Positions 13,040 to 24,405 of a stretch of 64,000 nt of DNA are shown here, piece by piece. The DNA comes from Tamarix chinensis. Lineage: Eukaryota; Streptophyta; Magnoliopsida; Caryophyllales; Tamaricaceae. The stretch spans positions 105,331,422 through 105,395,421 of the forward strand of contig CM060175.1 of assembly GCA_030549775.1 (NCBI GenBank). Reading direction: 5' to 3'. The translations under genes and the position numbers were made by a program. How positions within the stretch are numbered: position 1 is the first letter of the stretch; every line of letters starts with the position of its first letter. The notes below the pieces were generated by a model. The model was not told where the DNA came from and made no database searches. It saw nothing but the letters and a program-made list of their open reading frames with translations.

Positions 13040-14651
13040 ATAATTAATCATATTGTTTGGCCCAATTCTTCAACCAAGTGTAAAACGATAAGCTCTAACA
13101 CAAAATAAGCCAACCCTTTATATGTATGAATTATAGGACATGCCCCTCCATCATTATCCCCTTGTTGAGAAGAATTTGTGCTCAAATTAGAATTACTATT
13201 ATAAGGATAAAGACCATCCACATTGTGTGCCCTTGAAACACCTCCATAGGAATTCGATAGATCAATATTTTGGGCACTCTCCCAAATATTTCTAAGGACT
13301 TTGAAAGGGTTATTCACCCTTGGAATGAGATTATTCTTCCTTAAAGGGCAAAAAATTTCCTTCCCTAGGTATAACCATATCAAATATCCTAGAGAAAACA
13401 CATGTTGGCTTTTATTCTTGGTAGGTAGCATTGTTCTTCTTTGTGTTTTTCATAACTTGTTCGTGTAGATGACTGAAATACTCCACCTTGTCATGGGCTT
13501 CATAGCTCTTTAAATCTACCTTCTTTAAAGGTACCAAATCAATAAGAATATGTGGATTTGTACCATATACTAACTCAAAAGTACTTGAGCCTGCTAGTTG
13601 TGAAGAACTCTAATTATAAGCACACTCCACATGTACTAACTTCACATCTTAATCCTTATTACTCTTACTAACCAATCCTCTTAGTAAGGTATCAAGTTTC
13701 CAATTAGTCGCCTCCATTTAACCATCGGTTTGTGGGTAATAAGAGATACTAAATAATTTTATGTTACTAATAAGTGTCATAATGTATTCCAAAAACTTCA
13801 TATCTCTATCACTCATGATGTTTTTTTTAGAACACCATAGAGCTTCACCACTTCTATAAAGTAGAGATCTATAATATGAGTAACATCATCTATATTATGG
13901 CATGGAATAAATTGTTTTATATTATAGAAATGTTCTATTACCACCGTAATAGAGTATTTTCCATTTTGCCACTTTGAGTCCTTGGTAAACTAAGTATGAA
14001 ATCCACACTAACTCCCTCCTAAGGACATCAGGTACAAGTAGTGGTACATAAAGCCCTTTTTGAAAGAAACTCTTGATCCTTTGACACGTAGCACATCTTC
14101 CAACATTATCTTGCACATAATTAAACCTATGTGACCACCGAAAGAGATCTTTAAGAAACTATAAAGTCTTTTTCCCTCCAAAGTGCCCACAATATGTCTT
14201 TCATGCAGTTCCTTGATAAGGAAATCTAAATAAATATATAATGGGATGCATAGCTTGTTTTTCTTGGATAGAAATCCATCTTGGATCACATAAGATCCAT
14301 TACTCCCATGATTCCTATAAGATTCAAAAATCTCTACAAAGTCTTCATCTTTGGCATAGAGATCCTTCAACATTTCAAACCCCAACAACTTAGCATCCAT
14401 ATGCGAGAGTACCATGAAAATTCTTGAAAGAGCCTCCGCATCCACATTATCTTTAACATCCAAGTGTTTAGTAGAGAATAATGATGATTGTAAAAATCCC
14501 TAACACTTAGCATGTCATGGACTCACCTTCTTTTGTGCTTGCAAATAGCTCAAACTCTTATGATTTGAGTAGAGAACAAATGGTTTTTGCATTAAGTAGT
14601 GACTCTAATTTTCTAAGCACCTTATAATAGCTTAAAACTCCATATCATAAG
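13040..14651 (-). pseudogene. Ty3/gypsy polyprotein relic, RNase H end and integrase
   Basis: Reverse-strand, 3' half of a Ty3/gypsy pol. Starting at the E2 junction it shows the RNase H end (YDMEF, HYLMQKPFVLYSNH, YLQAQKK; 14651-14530). Next comes the ADALSR-like linker (14430) and the FxVQDGFL...NKLCIP segment before the integrase zinc region. The CxxC half of the HHCC finger follows (CATCQRIK, ~14085). At 13400-13150 is the integrase C-terminal GD-x-V-W-L / PFKVL / NVDGLYPY / NSSQQGDND segment. Many stops and frameshifts; non-functional. The other half is at 17959-18495, displaced by E2. The linker and C-terminal style match a common plant Ty3 lineage, but I do not assign the clade. Confidence 0.75.
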
Positions 14652-15244
14652 TGTAACACTCCCAAATTTTGGAACTTCAAAATTGTATTTTAAAGAATTA
14701 ATAGCGTAAGCTAAAACACAAAATGTAAGGGTGTCACGCCACATCCAACATAGAAGAGGCACTCATATGTCCAGTCTACGTTAGGTGCAAGGTAAAAGTA
14801 ACCTTATACCAAGGAATCAGGTATGGGAAGCACTTCATTCCACTGCGATACAGGATACGAAATAGAGAAAATGGAATAAATAGTAAATATAGAGGACTAA
14901 GAGTCCAAAGAGAAATAGAGATATTCAGATAACTATATCCTTTACAATTCATTTAGCGCTCACCCAAGGCAAGCGCATCAATCTAATAATCATCAACCAC
15001 CTGCAAAATAAAGCAAATCTTCTCATGGGAATGAGTAACAACCTATGAAAAGGATGATCAGTATGCTACTTACTGAGTAAGGTAACAATACAGTCGAAAC
15101 CGAAAAAACATATCATTACATATATTCATAGCGGAAAGTAGTATACATGCGAGATATAAGAATCAACACAAGATAATTAATAGTCCGGATTCGTATTATT
15201 AGAACATATTAGGATCCATTAATTCTTTTGTTTATGTTGATTTT

Positions 15245-15724
15245 AGGGACCCCACTATTCTCAACTTGTAGAACGGTTATTCCACTCAAGGGCAAAAAGC
15301 TTCTAACCACTATTCTTACCGATCGAATGGTTAATAATATATAACCCTAAGAAAATACATCCGAACAATATTTTTACCGGTGGAACGGTTAATAATATAC
15401 ATCCCCAAGGAAGAACACTTCCGGCTAATGCTCTTGTCCGGTGGAACGAACATATACAACTGGTCCTGACTCACATAGTGTTCCACTTTATGTGATTAGT
15501 GTCTTATCAATAATTATAATCGTTCTCAAGATTTATTTTAAATTGAGTTCAAGGACCCCACTATTCTCAACTGGTGGAACAGTTATTCCACTTCAGGGCA
15601 AAACGCTCCTGGCCACTATTCTTACTAGTGGAATGGTTAATAACATATAATCCTGGGGAAAAACTCGCCCGACTAATATTCTCGTCTGGTGGAACAGACA
15701 TATACAACCGGTCCTGATTCATGA
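15245..15724. repeat. Two hairpin blocks of the long-LTR family in E2
   Basis: Block 1 spans about 15250-15478 and block 2 about 15553-15722. Each opens with GACCCCACTATTCTCAAC and closes with GGTCCTGA, so GGACC/GGTCC can pair across the block. Inside are repeated ACCGGTGGAACGGT-like boxes alternating with short inverted repeats such as GGAAG...CTTCC (near 15410) and CAGGGC...GC-CCTG (near 15597). The two-block layout equals that of C. Confidence 0.55.
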
Positions 15725-16799
15725 TCTTTCAATTTAAATTATTAATATATTATTCATGATTGGTTTAATGAGTAAGAAACATAATTCATGCAAGTGAGAC
15801 ATCAATATACATATAACAAAACTCTTCTCAAAGATTAAGATGCTCATTTTTCCCGAAAACCCCGAATTCACAATTTATTGATCATTTATCCACCAAGTTT
15901 AGTATATGCTCCTCAAATAATAGTATCATTAACATACCCAAAATTTGAGGTCTAACTCCCATGTCTTACACATGCGATACTCGTCTTATCTCAAAAGTTA
16001 CTATTCTTAAGGCTCCCCAAACCCTAATTTCATAGGTAAGTCATAACCTTTCTTAGAAGACTCATATAATTGCTAAATTTAATATACAACCCCAAAATAC
16101 TAATATTAACAACATATCCGAAATTCATGGCCTAACTCTAACATTTTACACATATGATAATAACATTACCGTTTTAATGCTACTATTCCCAAATTAGGCT
16201 ATTTTCTCATCTGAAGAACTTATGACCTACATAATTACTCCCAAACACTTCACATGATATTATTAGCATATTTTAATCCATCTAATATTTTAAAATACCA
16301 AAATTCCCATATTGACCAAAGTACCCTTAAAGATAGCCAATAACCCTTAATTTACGAAAATCTCATATCCTCAATATCATTATTTTCAAATCCTCCTTTT
16401 TTAAACACACATCTTAAATATAATTATTTCACACTCATAATAATTCATTATTCCCATACTACTCTACCACAATTTATACTCATCCACTAAAATACAACTT
16501 AGTGTAATATCATAGTATCAACATATCTTTCATTATTCTTACTTCCTTCCTATCATATACTTCATATTAATATATCATATAATAATATTAAAAATGAATT
16601 TAATAATGCAATAACAATAGCATGATAGCAAACATCTTTGTATAAACAATTAATACAAAACCCTAAACATTGACTAGTATCCTTACTAATAAAGGCTCTG
16701 GTCTCTAAACATACTTATCCTAATCTGCTTCTTTCAAAACTTCTAGAATATCACCTAAGAACAATTAAAAAAACATAATTATAATTATTGATATAATTA

Positions 16800-17650
16800 A
16801 TGAAGATTTAAGGTAATGGAAGAGAAAAGAATGGGGAAAAAACCAAACTAGGGTTTGAAGGAGGTGTCGAGCAAAAATTGTGTAACAAAGGGGGATAGGT
16901 TGGGGTTGCCGAGAAAAGGAGGGCTAGAAACATCACAAATTGCTTTGCTAGGGGGTTGCAGCAGCAATGAAGGCCGAAGGGAGGGGTGAGCAATGGTGGA
17001 AAATGGTGCGGCACAAGGGGGAGCTTCGGTTGTTATAGCCAAAGGTGTGTGTGTTAGGATTCAGTAGATGTTGTTGCAGGTTGGGGAGGGGTTACAACAG
17101 CTCTTGCTATAGCTAGGGGTACGAACGAAAGCTCTTGCTGTAGTAAAGGTAGGGGCTTCAGTGAGGATTGGTGCAGCAAAGAGGAAATGTTTGGTGGAAG
17201 TTGCCAGTTGGTGATTTTGTGTGTAGCTTGGGGGTGATTACGGGGAATTTTGCTACAGCTAGGGGAGGAGTTTCAGAAGCTCTTGCCGCATCTAAGGTGA
17301 GTTTCAATAGCTCTTGCTGGAGCTATGATGGAGGTGAAAGTTGCCAAGAAAATGTGGCCAATGGAGGAGTGCGTTGAAGGGAAAAATGGTGAAGCTGAGG
17401 GGCGATAATGGGGGCTTCTTTCTTGCCTGAGGGAGCTCAGGAGAAGGAGGAAGTGTGTGAGCTATTTTGGGGGGTTAATTTATGACACAAAATGAAGGGG
17501 TGCAGGGGTTAAGAAGAGGATGGCTTGCAGGGAAAGGAGGAAACAAAGAGAGTAAAGCAAGGGGAGGGAATCGTGCATGGCAGGGGAGGCGTGTGGTATG
17601 AGGGTAGTGTCCCAGGGCAGAGGGAGAGTAAGGTGAGGTAAGAAAATAGA
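16800..17650. repeat. Purine-rich block of E2
   Basis: GA- and GG-rich on the plus strand, with several recurrences of AGCTCTTGC-like segments (17100-17300). It occupies the same relative place as the E1 purine block. No gene seen; the short open frames are compositional. Confidence 0.5.
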
Positions 17651-17958
17651 ATAGGATAGGGGTAATTTATTTAGGTATAAAACTGGGTAAAGTATTTGGA
17701 TAAAAATTATCCGCTTACCAAAATAGGTTTATTCGAAGAAACGAAAACCGGTTATGACCCAACCTAGGTTTAAATTTTAATACGCACCCTCTAGCATATT
17801 TTAGCCTAATTAAATTTTATAACTAATAATTCATAATAATATTACACATATTAACAATATATTTAATATAAAATATCCTTAAGTAATTATTACAAATAGT
17901 ACATATAATTACCAGTTATAATTATTAGGGTTTTCTAAAAATAGGGTATTACAATAAG

Positions 17959-18495
17959 ATGAGTAATTGAGTCTCATGTCGTTCTGACTAAAGAAAGAAT
18001 GACATAGGCCTCTTCTCTTGTGATAAGACTCTTCCAATGCCTATACCACTTACAACATTAGTCACTTTGGGAGGCTTTTCAAAACTAGGCAAGGCTAGAA
18101 CGAGTGCATTAGATAACTTTGTCTTCAACTCTTCGAAAACTCTTGTAGCAGCTTCACTCCACTTGAACTCTTCTTTCTTCATAAGTTGTGTACTAGGAGT
18201 TACAATAGTAGAGAAGACCTTCATGAATCTTCCATAAAAGGATGCAGACTTCTTACTTCATGTGGATTGGTCTGTTGTGGCCAAGTTTGTATAGGTTTAA
18301 CCATTAATAGAACCACTCATATGCCATCTCCACTCACAATATAACCAAGAAACACTACACTTTCTGTCATGAAACTTCACTTTTTCAACTTTTCGTATAG
18401 ATTCACTTCCCTCTACTTGTAAAATAGCTTCCTCAAGTGTAGAAGTTGATCATATTCGGTCCTGCTATAAATGAGAAGACACAATATCATGCGCA
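17959..18495 (-). pseudogene. Ty3/gypsy polyprotein relic, reverse transcriptase end
   Basis: Continuation of the relic at 13040-14651, 5' side of E2. Reverse strand, from right to left: LLIYSRTEYDQLLHLRKLF (RT palm, near 18490-18435), SVVFLGYIVSGDGI (near 18360-18320), then FSTIVTPSTQLMKK..FKWSEAA..FEELK..LSNALVLALP (18215-18080) and SGIGIGRVLSQEKRPMSFF (RNase H start, 18060-17990). The catalytic D of the RNase H cDASG-type motif is lost (VVSGIG). Frameshifts near 18240 and 18400. RT fingers, protease and gag are not found to the right, so the element is truncated about here. Confidence 0.75.
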
Positions 18496-20497
18496 TTAGA
18501 TAGCTTTCCTATGGTTTTATATCCATACAATCGATGTTTTCTATCTTGTTGAGGTTTGAAGTTGGTTGGGTTTCTAGCTTTGTGACTAGCCGCAGATGGT
18601 TAACTAAGGAGACATCTAATGTTTTGTTTTAGCCTAAACATTTTAACAAAGTGCTATACTAATTATTAAACACGGCCTTCATATTTTAATGAATTGAAAT
18701 GATTTTAAAATTAGACAGAGGTGCGAGCTGCGGCTTGAATTCATCAAATCATTGATCATATAGATACAAGTTCCGGCATCTAAAATAGGCAGCTTGCTTT
18801 CCTACATCCATCATCATCGAACAGTTGGACTCCACTTTGGTACATGCCTACACCACGAATCCACCACTTTTTCTTTCTTTCTATTTATGTTTTTTTGGGT
18901 GATGGCGGAAAGAGATGGCAATTCCCCACGCACCACAACAAGGCATTGTTGTTGGGTTACACTAATCAAATTTGGGCTGCTTCATCACTATGATGCATAA
19001 TATATATATCTATATACACATACATATCCCGAAAAAGGGTCCGGTAGCAATGAGTCCCCATCTATCGGACCCCTATGGCTAATAAGGTCCATATATGTAT
19101 GACCAGCATCCACCGGTTCGTGCATGTCAGGAGCAGTCTGCACTCTGCAGAGCCCAACTCTTGAGATGCTCCATTTTCCTCTTGTTATATATCCTTCAAT
19201 CGGCTCCGACCCCAAGCCTAAGAATCTGGAATCAAATAGTGAGCGACCAACGTTTCTCAGCTGAAGAAGGTGAAAATAAGTAGTACATATTATTAAAACC
19301 ACATATCATAACTAGACTAGCTACAAGAGTAAAACCGGGGGGGGGGGGGGAGGAAGGAAAAAAAGAAAAAGAAAAAAAAAAGGAGCACTGCTGCTATGCC
19401 TAAGAGAAGACTGAGCATGTTCCTTCCTTCCCCAGTATATTTCATGATCCCATCCCTCTGACTGAGAACACAAAACGGTGATCCCATAAAAGATAGAAAA
19501 AAAGATTATTAAACGAACGCATCGATCGCCTGGATACACAGAAATTAATTTTGAACTCATAAACCCTACAGACAGCCTCGCCATAGCTCACAGGAATATC
19601 CATGAGACCGACCGTAATAATTAAAGACGAAACGGTACGAACCAGTCATATCTAGCTTCCGGTTCCGGTGACTGACTCTCCACGTCGTCGGTCCCCAGGT
19701 TGCATGGGACCGTCCATAGTTTTGTTTCTTACTGGATACACAATATATACTAAAAGCAGACAAACGTCCATTAGAGCAGCTAGCAGCAGATTCCAAGTTC
19801 CTTCTTTTCTGCTTTAACTTAATTAAGCTTCAGTCAACAAGTCACGAAAAGAAATAAGATTAGAAATGGAACTTTATCAGAAAAAAGAAAGAAGATAAAA
19901 GAAAAAAAAAATGCGTGAAAAATTTAATATTCGTTTCCCACCATTTGACGATATACGTACGTACAGGTTTTATCTATCTTTGTGCCAGTGAGTGATTGAG
20001 TAGTCATGATAATTACGGATCTAATTACCCTTACCGTCCACTTCAAAGGTAACAGATATTTTTTCCCCCTTTCCTTCGAACATGCGATTAGGATCAAAGC
20101 TCGCTCGCACGTAACTTCAATCTCCGCTACCAATTGACCTTAACGGAATTAAGTTTCCAGTCGTTATCGTTTCCCCATCACCGCGTCCTTTCTCTTTCTG
20201 GAGGTGCAGAATAAGATAACCGATTTTCCTATTTTCCTCATAAATCACGAGCCAGGCAGGCAGCCACCGGAAGGAATCTTTCATGCATGCATTCTCCTGG
20301 CTGCCTAATCACAATGCCAGCTGCCAATCAGTAGTACCAAGGAGCCAAAGGTAATTAAAGATAATTATTCCTCCACCGACTTTTTAGCAATAAAGAAAGA
20401 ACATAATTCCAAAGGAATTTGTTCCTCCACTTTTGCAATTGAGGTCCCCTGGCCCTCGCTCCTTGTGATTTAGTAGATAGCTACCTACCTGCAGCCT
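18496..20497. other. Low-repeat region upstream of the heat-shock gene
   Basis: No transposon termini and no convincing coding exon. It contains a G14 homopolymer (19337-19350) and short frames without recognised similarity. GC content rises towards the gene, as expected for unique promoter-proximal DNA. AATTCC and GGAATT (20405-20419) and GTTCC (20421-20425) form an inverted GAA/TTC cluster, but the spacing is not that of a perfect heat-shock element. Confidence 0.4.
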
Positions 20498-20499
20498 AG

Positions 20500-20508
20500 T
20501 ATAAGAAA
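20500..20508 (+). promoter_or_regulatory. Putative TATA box of the small heat-shock gene
   Basis: TATAAGAAA lies 74 bp upstream of the start codon, a plausible distance for a short plant 5' leader. Based on motif and position only. Confidence 0.4.
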
Positions 20509-20573
20509 AGGTGGAAAACGTACGCCTTCCCTGACCATCTCTCTCCCAACAAGCTTTCATCCCTTCGGCCGCC

Positions 20574-21400
20574 ATGGCTAGTTGCAGGCGTATCGATATC
20601 ATCCTCGACGATCAAACCCCGCATAAGTGGATCTTGCCACTCACAGAGGATGCGTTCCCGGCCTTCATCCTGGCCAAGGGCAGCCCGATAGCCCGTGCGG
20701 TGTTCCGTGACGGTTCGTTCTTCAGCCCGATGTTGTTCGGCAAGTTCTTCGATCCTTCAGATGCCTTTCCTCTCTGGGATTTCGAGGCGGATGTGTTGCT
20801 ATCTAATCTCCGGAGGTCCGGACACACCGAAGTGGACTGGTTTCAGACGGATCGTAATAATAACAATAATAATAATGGGTATGTGCTGAGAGCGGATCTT
20901 CCAGGTGAGAGTTCTAACAAATTCCTACCTGCATATGTCTTCCTTCCTTCGACTTTGGTTGGTGTTTTGATCCCCAAAAAAAAAAAAAGTAGGTAAATGG
21001 ATTTTGAATGAAACGAGGCGTGGCTCGAACGTGTAGCCAGGCTAGCTAGGAAAGATTTGTCAAGTTACTACTACTACCTACTGACATTAAAGAACATAAA
21101 AACAAACCCAGCTTTGCCTTTGCGTCTGCAGGGGTAGGGGAAGATGCGGTTCAAATATGTGTTGAGAAGGGCAAGGTTCTGGAGATTAGTGGGCAGTGGA
21201 AACCACAGAGGGAGACCATAGTGCCGAGGGACTGGAAAAGCACCCATTGGTGGGAACATGGATACGTACGAAGGATCGAACTTCCAGAGAATGCAGATTG
21301 GAAGAAAGCAGAGGCTTCTATTAAGGATGGCACAAAATTAGAGATCATAATCCCATTTAAACCCGGTAGTATCTTCAAACAAGGTAATGCCTCGGAATGA
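20574..21400 (+). CDS. Small heat-shock protein, class VI-like (HSP21.7-type), two exons
   Basis: Predicted 199-residue chaperone of the alpha-crystallin/HSP20 family. Exon 1 is 20574-20904; the intron is 20905-21131 (GT...AG, donor CCAG/GTGAGA, acceptor CTGCAG); exon 2 is 21132-21400. The phase-1 junction restores the ADLPGVGEDAV reading. The start is supported by GCCGCCATGGC. Residues 1-80 are an N-terminal arm with DDQTPHKW and FGKFFDPSDAFPLW, a signature I associate with plant class VI sHSPs. The crystallin domain begins at about residue 87 (VDWFQTD) and includes YVLRADLPG, ICVEKGKVLEISGQW and a late RRIELPE..DWKKAEASIKDGTKLEI segment. Seven Asn (95-101), encoded by AAT/AAC repeats, lie in the domain's first loop. 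No signal peptide; cytosolic location is inferred. Length fits the family. The class assignment is from memory of family motifs. Confidence 0.8.
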
Positions 21401-22487
21401 AGATAATTGTATATTTGTGTACGTTGGAAGGAAGGAAGTAAAAATTTTAAAAAGAAATTTAAATTTACACATGTGCAAAAAAGATTCAGTTCGCACACGC
21501 ACAGATCTCAGAAAATCTTCACACGTACATGACCGTGATTAGTCGGTTCTTTGATTCACAAGTTGTTTAACAAACCTCAAAACAACACGTACCATGAAGG
21601 GCTGTGATATGAAAAAGAATGGTACTACTTACTTGTCCGAGACAAAATTAATCAGGCCTATATAGAATATTGGTTCAAGGATGCACATCAACTGATGATA
21701 TGATTATCAGCTCACTGTAATAATGAAATAGTGCCGAATCAAACAGAGAGAAAAAGGGCAGGTAATGCAAGTTGCAACCTAGAGTAGAAAGGCTCGCATC
21801 AACAGAAAAAATAAATACATAAATAAATTCAGATTCGAGGACAAAATCAATCAGAAGGCCGAGTTTTTCGCTGCAGGTTCACCCATCAGGAAAGAAATGT
21901 CGTCGCCCAAGATCATTAACAGATATACAATATCCGTACCCGACTAGCAAAATGAAGCAGCCCAAGAGAATTCCTTCCTTCTTCGTTCCATCAAAATAAC
22001 ATATGCCAACATTATAATAACCAGTGCGGTATCCAAGTTAGGCGACCTCCTTCTTCATAGACCCCTGCTAACTCCATGTGTTTCAAATCATGTCTATCAC
22101 TCTTGGTGCGTATGAACTTGGCTCAATATTTTCCTCCCAAGATCTCTTAGCCTCAGCACATACCCAGAAAAAGGGAATGACCAGAGAAGAGCTAAAATCC
22201 TTCAATCCCAAATTTGGGTGCATACAAGCCATGAACCGTGTCCTCCCTCCTGGTTTCTCCACTAAACCTGCTCGACACTTGCAGGTTTTCCCAACCAGTA
22301 GTGTTTCTTAACCCAACACATATCCCTAACGCACATTCCATTCTACAACAATGATTAGCCACAACACAAAAGGCAAGTTCGGTGACCAGATCCACGAGAT
22401 TCTGAATGATTGGGTGTTCCGTGCAAAGTGAAGTATTCAATTCAACATATACGATGAGAAAGAAAAAAGAATATATATCTATGGATA
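21401..22487. other. Region downstream of the heat-shock gene
   Basis: Presumably holds the 3' UTR. A GTAATG immediately before the stop (21384-21389) could act as an alternative splice donor, but nothing requires it. Frames at 22078-22440 on both strands have no similarity I can name. Confidence 0.35.
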
Positions 22488-22492
22488 AAAAC

Positions 22493-22650
22493 TGTTGAAG
22501 GCAATGACAAAATACAGTTATTGCCTTTTACAATATCCCATATAGGTGGGAGAATTAGTTTTAAAAAGGCTCATATTCCCACACTTATAATAGTCTGCTT
22601 GAGATACAGTTTGATCTAATTTTGTGTGTTGAGTTTAGGCTAGATCATGA
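22493..22650 (+). repeat. Left LTR of A, part 1
   Basis: First 158 bp of the left LTR, ending in CATGA at the B insertion. Matches the start of the right LTR (38791 onward) with scattered substitutions. Confidence 0.85.
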
Positions 22651-22928
22651 TGTTGAGTTTTGTTGCTATTAAATCGTGAAGAAAGAGGGAGAAAATGAAG
22701 ACAGGAGATGAAGTCCTGCCTCCCGATTGTCTTACTTTCTTCTTAGCTGATAACAACTTTAATACAAGGAGAGTCAGGACCTAACCACACCTCTAACCGT
22801 TAACCCTGATTAAGACTAACAGAAAGTGGGGCTAACCGGAGAGAGGGAAAAAGGAAAAACATAGAAAAGAAATAAAAATAGAACTACAGACGTATAGTAA
22901 AACAATAATACTACTACTACTCTTAACA
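22651..22928 (-). repeat. 3' LTR of B
   Basis: 278 bp, TGTTGAG...TTAACA; pairs with 32770-33047. Confidence 0.92.
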
Positions 22929-22940
22929 CTCCCCCTCAAG
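22929..22940 (-). other. Polypurine tract of B
   Basis: Minus-strand TTGAGGGGGAG immediately next to the 3' LTR; primer for plus-strand DNA synthesis. Confidence 0.75.
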
Positions 22941-23928
22941 ATGGGAGATGAACGACTCCCATCTTGGATAGAAGCTTGTTCTGTTGCTCTACAGAGGGCA
23001 CTTTGGTGAGCAAATCTGCCAGCTTTTGCTTGGTATGAACATACGATGGATGAATAACTCCTTCCTTGACCTTGTCTCTAACAAAATGAAGGTCAAATTC
23101 GATATGCTTCGTGCGTTCATGGAACACTGGGTTAGCTGCAATATACAAAGCAACTTGGTTGTCACATTTCAAGTCCACAGGAGGAAGTCTTTGCAAACCC
23201 AAATCCTTTAATAAAGTGACCAACCAAGTGACTTCACAGGTCGTCAAAGCCATAGACCTATACTCAGCCTTCACAAATGATCTAGCCACAACAGGCTGTA
23301 TTTTTTACTTCCATGAGATAGGGAACTGACCTAGCATTATGCAATAGCATGTTGTAGACCTTCTTGTGTTGGGACAGCTAGCCCAATCAGCATCGCAGAA
23401 TGCTATCAAATGTGCTGCTGAGCTGTGAGCCATCAATAATCCTTGAGTTGGTGAATTTTTCAAGTACCTTATAACATGTCTTACAGCAACAAGATGTTGG
23501 GTGGTAGGTGCATGCATGAATTGACTCAGCACTTGCACCGCATAACATATATCTGGCCTAGTAATGGTTAGATAAATGAGTTGACCAACCAGCCTTTGAT
23601 ATGATTCGCACTGAGGAAGAGGATCACCATTGGTCAAAGTCAGTTTTTCATGCTGATCTAGAGGCAGCTTAACTTCCCTTTCATTGACTTCATATTCCTT
23701 CAGTAGGTTAGTTGTATATTTATACCGAGACAAGAATAATCCTTGAGTAGACCTTATAATTTCAAACCCAAGAAAATACCTCAGTTCACCAAGGTCCTTC
23801 ATGTGAAACTGTGGGCGAAGAAAGGATTTAACCTTTTGGATGGACTGAAGGGAATTCCCTGCAATAACCATATCATCTACATACACAAGGATGGCAGTAA
23901 ATGATCCATTATCATGCAAAGTAAACAA
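22936..23928 (-). pseudogene. B: reverse transcriptase palm/thumb and RNase H
   Basis: Two frames separated by a stop at 23302-23304. The upstream frame (23928-23305) has the RT catalytic LVYVDDMVIAG, the FHMKDLGELRYFLGFEI segment and RNase H start AFCDADWASCPNTRRST. The downstream frame (23289-22936) carries the RNase H end: KAEYRSMA, LKCDNQVALYIAANPVFHER, TKHIEFDLHFVRDKV and KLADLLTK. RT and RNase H acidic residues look intact, and the frame ends next to the polypurine tract as usual for copia. Inactive because of stops here and upstream. Confidence 0.88.
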
Positions 23929-24061
23929 AGAATAATCAACCTTGGACTATATGAAACCAAATTGAATAAGAGAGGCTGAGAGCTTAGCAAACCATTGTCT
24001 AGGAGCTTGTTTCAATCCATACAAGGACTTAACAAGCTTACATACTTTATTTTGAAGGCTT

Positions 24062-24405
24062 AACAACTCCCCCTTGCATACAAACTGGCTCCCCTGCACC
24101 AATATACCCTTATGGAAGAGTCATATAAACATCTTCATTCAATTCTCCATGGAAGAAGGCATTTGTGACATCCATTTGGTAGGAGTGACACCCTCTCATG
24201 GCCACAACTGCTAGCAAAGCCCTAACATTAGTCATCTTTGCTACTGGGGCAAAGGTCTCTTCAAATTCCACTCCCTTCTTTTGCCTACAGCCTTGTATTA
24301 CCAAACGAGCCTTATGCCTCTCAATTGTTCCATCAGATCTGTATTTAGTCTTACAGATCCATCTGCACCCAATGGCCTTTTTTCCAGGGGTAAGTCTTGT
24401 ACCAA
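24062..24405 (-). pseudogene. B: reverse transcriptase fingers region
   Basis: Minus strand encodes [15 protein letters not shown]...[18 protein letters not shown], the first half of copia RT including the catalytic D of QMDV. The segment between it and the VYVDDM half (23930-24060) contains several stops and small indels. Confidence 0.8.

Larger units (their letters stand above)
14652..17953 (-). mobile_element. Long LTR-like unit E2 (solo-LTR-like) with ATAAG target duplication
   Basis: Starts TGTAACACTCCC and ends AGGGTATTACA, with perfect ATAAG duplications at 14647-14651 and 17954-17958. The insertion falls within consecutive codons of the reverse-strand RNase H (...NYSSYDMEF...), and the two halves of that motif abut exactly when E2 and one duplication are removed. 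This independently proves both ends. The 3.3 kb interior has the family's two hairpin blocks (15245-15724) and a purine-rich block (16800-17650), and no polyprotein. One LTR-like unit with its own target duplication suggests a solo LTR. Strand is relative to C. Confidence 0.8.

Noticed and set aside
18780..19310. Possible second host gene with short frames on both strands
   Set aside because: No splice structure or domain could be assembled.
22078..22440. Candidate coding fragment on either strand upstream of element A
   Set aside because: Cysteine-containing reverse frame has no match I can name and no supporting start or splice context.
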